64,000 nucleotides of DNA from Diphasiastrum complanatum (Eukaryota; Streptophyta; Lycopodiopsida; Lycopodiales; Lycopodiaceae), in the NCBI GenBank assembly GCA_029204225.1, contig CM055097.1, positions 10,978,619 to 11,042,618 on the forward strand. The letters run 5' to 3'. Numbering within the stretch: position 1 is the first letter of the stretch; each line of letters starts with the position of its first letter. Position numbers and translations under genes: made by a program. Positions 62,529-64,000 of the stretch are shown piece after piece. Below the pieces are notes generated by a model. It was not told the DNA's origin and ran no database searches. It was given only the letters and a program-made list of their open reading frames with translations.

Positions 62529-62993
62529 ATGGCTACTGGAAACAACTTTTTTGAGAGTTTGGCAATGTCGCTAGGACACGAAAGTAGGCCACAAGAAATC
62601 AGCTTTCAAGCAATTATACGATATTTTGAAACATGTTTAGGTAGAAGAAACCCAATTGCGATTCATTGGCAACAAAAATATTTTGATACAGATCGATTTC
62701 AAAATTTGCACAAAATATCACTATCTATGACAAAATATCTTATCAAAGATCAAACACAAATAAAGTACACTACTGTATATCTTGACGAATTTCTACTCAC
62801 TTGGACTTGTTTGGCTTTAAACATCAATCTGATCATTGTCTTGTCAAGCAATCTCGAACAAATATGGGATAGTATAAAAACATGTCCTATTCGTATTTCA
62901 AAAACAATAACATTATGGTATGATGCGCAAAACAAACAATACAATACCAAGTTCGCAAATGATTGTTTGCAATACTCAACAGGCAGTTCCTGA
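62529..62993 (+). pseudogene. OTU-like module of the Helitron, catalytic residues replaced
   Basis: From the ATG at 62529 the frame resembles an OTU cysteine-protease fold. The start ATGNNFFESLAMSLG sits where DGNCLFRALA is usual. The middle is YLDEFLLTWTCLALNINLIIVLSS, as in the ExELxAxAxxLxxxIxVxx helix-strand. The end, TITLWYDAQNKQYN, sits where a strand and the H-Y/W pair are usual. Asp and Cys of the first box read T and N, and the His position reads Q. If the assignment is right, this is a non-catalytic OTU-like domain. Some Helitrons carry OTU domains. A frameshift near 62950-62990 leads into the next frame. Fold assignment is by eye only. Confidence 0.45.
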
Positions 62994-63518
62994 TATTGTT
63001 ATTGAGAGGCCAACTTTTGAATACAATACGGAAATCATGCGAATCAGTAAAACAATAAACCGGAAAAGAAAACGACATACAAAATTCTATTGGCATGCTC
63101 ATATGAATTGTGAATTACTCAAAATAATGGCTGACAATACTTTGGAAACTGAGCAAATTGCGAATTCTTTTTTAGAAACTATGAAAATCCCAAGCGAATG
63201 TTTGACTACAAAACAAGTCACGAGACACATCAAATACTTGAAAAAACAAAATGCACAACATTGTCATGGCATAATGCCAAGAACATGTATTCAACCGTAT
63301 GTGAAAATAGAACTTGTTTTGAATGGGGAACTTCATACCGTGAACGAATTTTGCAACTAATTCATGATAACAAATACCTCTCTAGTATTGAAATCGCAAA
63401 ACAATTTTGCTCAACTATTGATCTACATGCACATATTGAAATACCTGCAATTGCCCGATATATACGATACTTAAAAAGACAAAATAACAAACTCCCAAAT
63501 AATCCATTTGCAAATTAG
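62994..63518 (+). pseudogene. Duplicated helix-turn-helix-like module of the Helitron
   Basis: Two frames (62920-63360, then 63198-63518, with a frameshift near 63260-63290) carry two similar 55-60-residue units. Unit 1 has FYWHAHMNCELLKIMADN, ETEQIANSF and RHIKYLKKQNAQ. Unit 2 has FEWGTSYRERILQLIHDN, SSIEIAKQF and RYIRYLKRQNNK. The pattern, an initial aromatic-x-W, a helix with LLxxxxDN, an IA-centred second helix and a basic third helix with YLK+QN, looks like a DNA-binding HTH repeated twice. An in-frame TAG at 63516-63518 separates it from the DUF6570 region. Confidence 0.55.
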
Positions 63519-64000
63519 TGTATTTCTCAAGATACAAATCATAATGTTGCTCAAAATAAGCAACAACAAAGGTATATTCGACAAATAAAAGACACACCTA
63601 TACATGTATGCCTCAGTTGTGGAAAACTCAATTTCAAGCATCAAACAAAGCAATTACCAGTAGAAACAAGTCTATATTTAAAACAATTAAAACAAAACCA
63701 TTTCGATTATGCAGATGAACATACCATGCGAACTTGCAGAAATTGTTATAAATATTTGAAGGCCAAAAGAATGCCGCCATTTCTATTCCCAATAAATATA
63801 TCAATGAACAAAAAAATACCAATCGTCGAAAAACTGAACCAATTAGAAGAACGCTTAGTATCACCTAGACTTGCATTTGCACAGATTCGACAACTGCACC
63901 CAGTTTTTGGTCAATTTAGTTTGCATGGAAGCATTGTTAACGTACCTAGTAACTTGGATAGGATTCAAACTACATTGCCTCGATTCCCTGATGAGAATTC
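63519..64000 (+). CDS. Helitron DUF6570-like N-terminal region of Rep/helicase, partial
   Basis: An open frame without its own ATG, in phase with the preceding TAG, runs to the window end. It has a zinc-ribbon-like CLSCGKLNF, then RTCRNCYKYLKAKRMPPFLFP, then LEERLVSPRLAFAQIRQL and GSIVNVPSNLDRIQTTLPRFP. These blocks match the DUF6570 domain upstream of the Helitron-like N domain in plant and animal Helitron proteins. The HUH nuclease and Pif1-type helicase are expected to the right. No stop occurs within 160 codons. Confidence 0.75.

Larger units (their letters stand above)
59670..64000 (+). mobile_element. Helitron-like element, 5' portion
   Basis: On the plus strand an RPA-like single-strand DNA binding gene is followed by a second coding region. 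Its DUF6570-like domain (63590-64000) is characteristic of the N-terminal part of Helitron Rep/helicase proteins. Plant Helitrons are known to carry RPA-like genes. The Rep (HUH) and helicase domains should lie beyond base 64000. I cannot place the 5' TC end or the 3' hairpin/CTRR end. Stops and frameshifts suggest a non-functional copy. Confidence 0.72.

Noticed and set aside
1-64000. Endogenous pararetrovirus or other integrated virus
   Set aside because: All RT sequences have Gypsy, Copia or LINE context, with integrase or LINE zinc fingers. No movement-protein or coat-protein motif was seen.
1-64000. CRISPR array, bacterial operon, rRNA or tRNA genes
   Set aside because: No regularly spaced short identical repeats. 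The only tRNA-like strings are primer-binding sites next to LTRs.

Overview
The window is nuclear DNA from a land plant with a large, repeat-dominated genome. Evidence for a plant: Ty1/Copia, Ty3/Gypsy, LINE, CACTA and Helitron families with plant-type domains (DUF4218/DUF4216, UBN2-type Gag, chromodomain integrase), initiator-methionine tRNA primer sites, spliced gene relics and a CYP72-clan cytochrome P450 relic. I cannot name the species. I see no intact host gene, no rRNA or tRNA gene, no CRISPR array and no bacterial-type operon.

Region 1 (1-14829) is a nested stack of LTR retrotransposons. A minus-strand Ty3/Gypsy element (5' LTR 14474-14829) is interrupted twice. A plus-strand chromodomain Gypsy element (from before base 1 to 5661) cuts its RNase H. 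A young, almost intact minus-strand Copia element (7804-13209, target duplication GCAGG) cuts its gag. The outer Gypsy sits inside the 3' end of a LINE.

Region 2 (14830-24545) holds a cluster of 5'-truncated LINE copies whose 3' ends finish in long (CT)n tracts instead of poly-A. They are mixed with Copia scraps, a 45-bp chip of the Gypsy LTR and a degenerate Copia element. Region 3 (24546-31722) is mostly unassigned. It holds a 5' Copia fragment whose 184-bp LTR is an almost perfect palindrome, a possible host first exon, and a Copia gag fragment.

Region 4 (31723-55163) is the most unusual part. It has at least four relatives of one non-autonomous LTR family, called E1-E4 here. Three have matching target duplications: AAAAG, CATAA and ATATA. 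They keep Copia-like gag, zinc-knuckle and sometimes protease sequence. In place of integrase, reverse transcriptase and RNase H they carry a shared coding region I do not recognise. Their LTRs are dense in ACATGTG/ACACGTG motifs. A degenerate CACTA transposase tail lies between E3 and E4.

Region 5 (55164-64000) has palindromic AT/GC patches, a split P450 relic, and the 5' part of a Helitron-like element. The Helitron encodes an intron-containing RPA-like single-strand DNA binding protein. It also encodes an OTU-like module without the usual catalytic residues, a duplicated helix-turn-helix-like module, and a DUF6570-type region running off the window. Almost every coding region carries stops or frameshifts, so this is largely a transposon graveyard with a few recent insertions.
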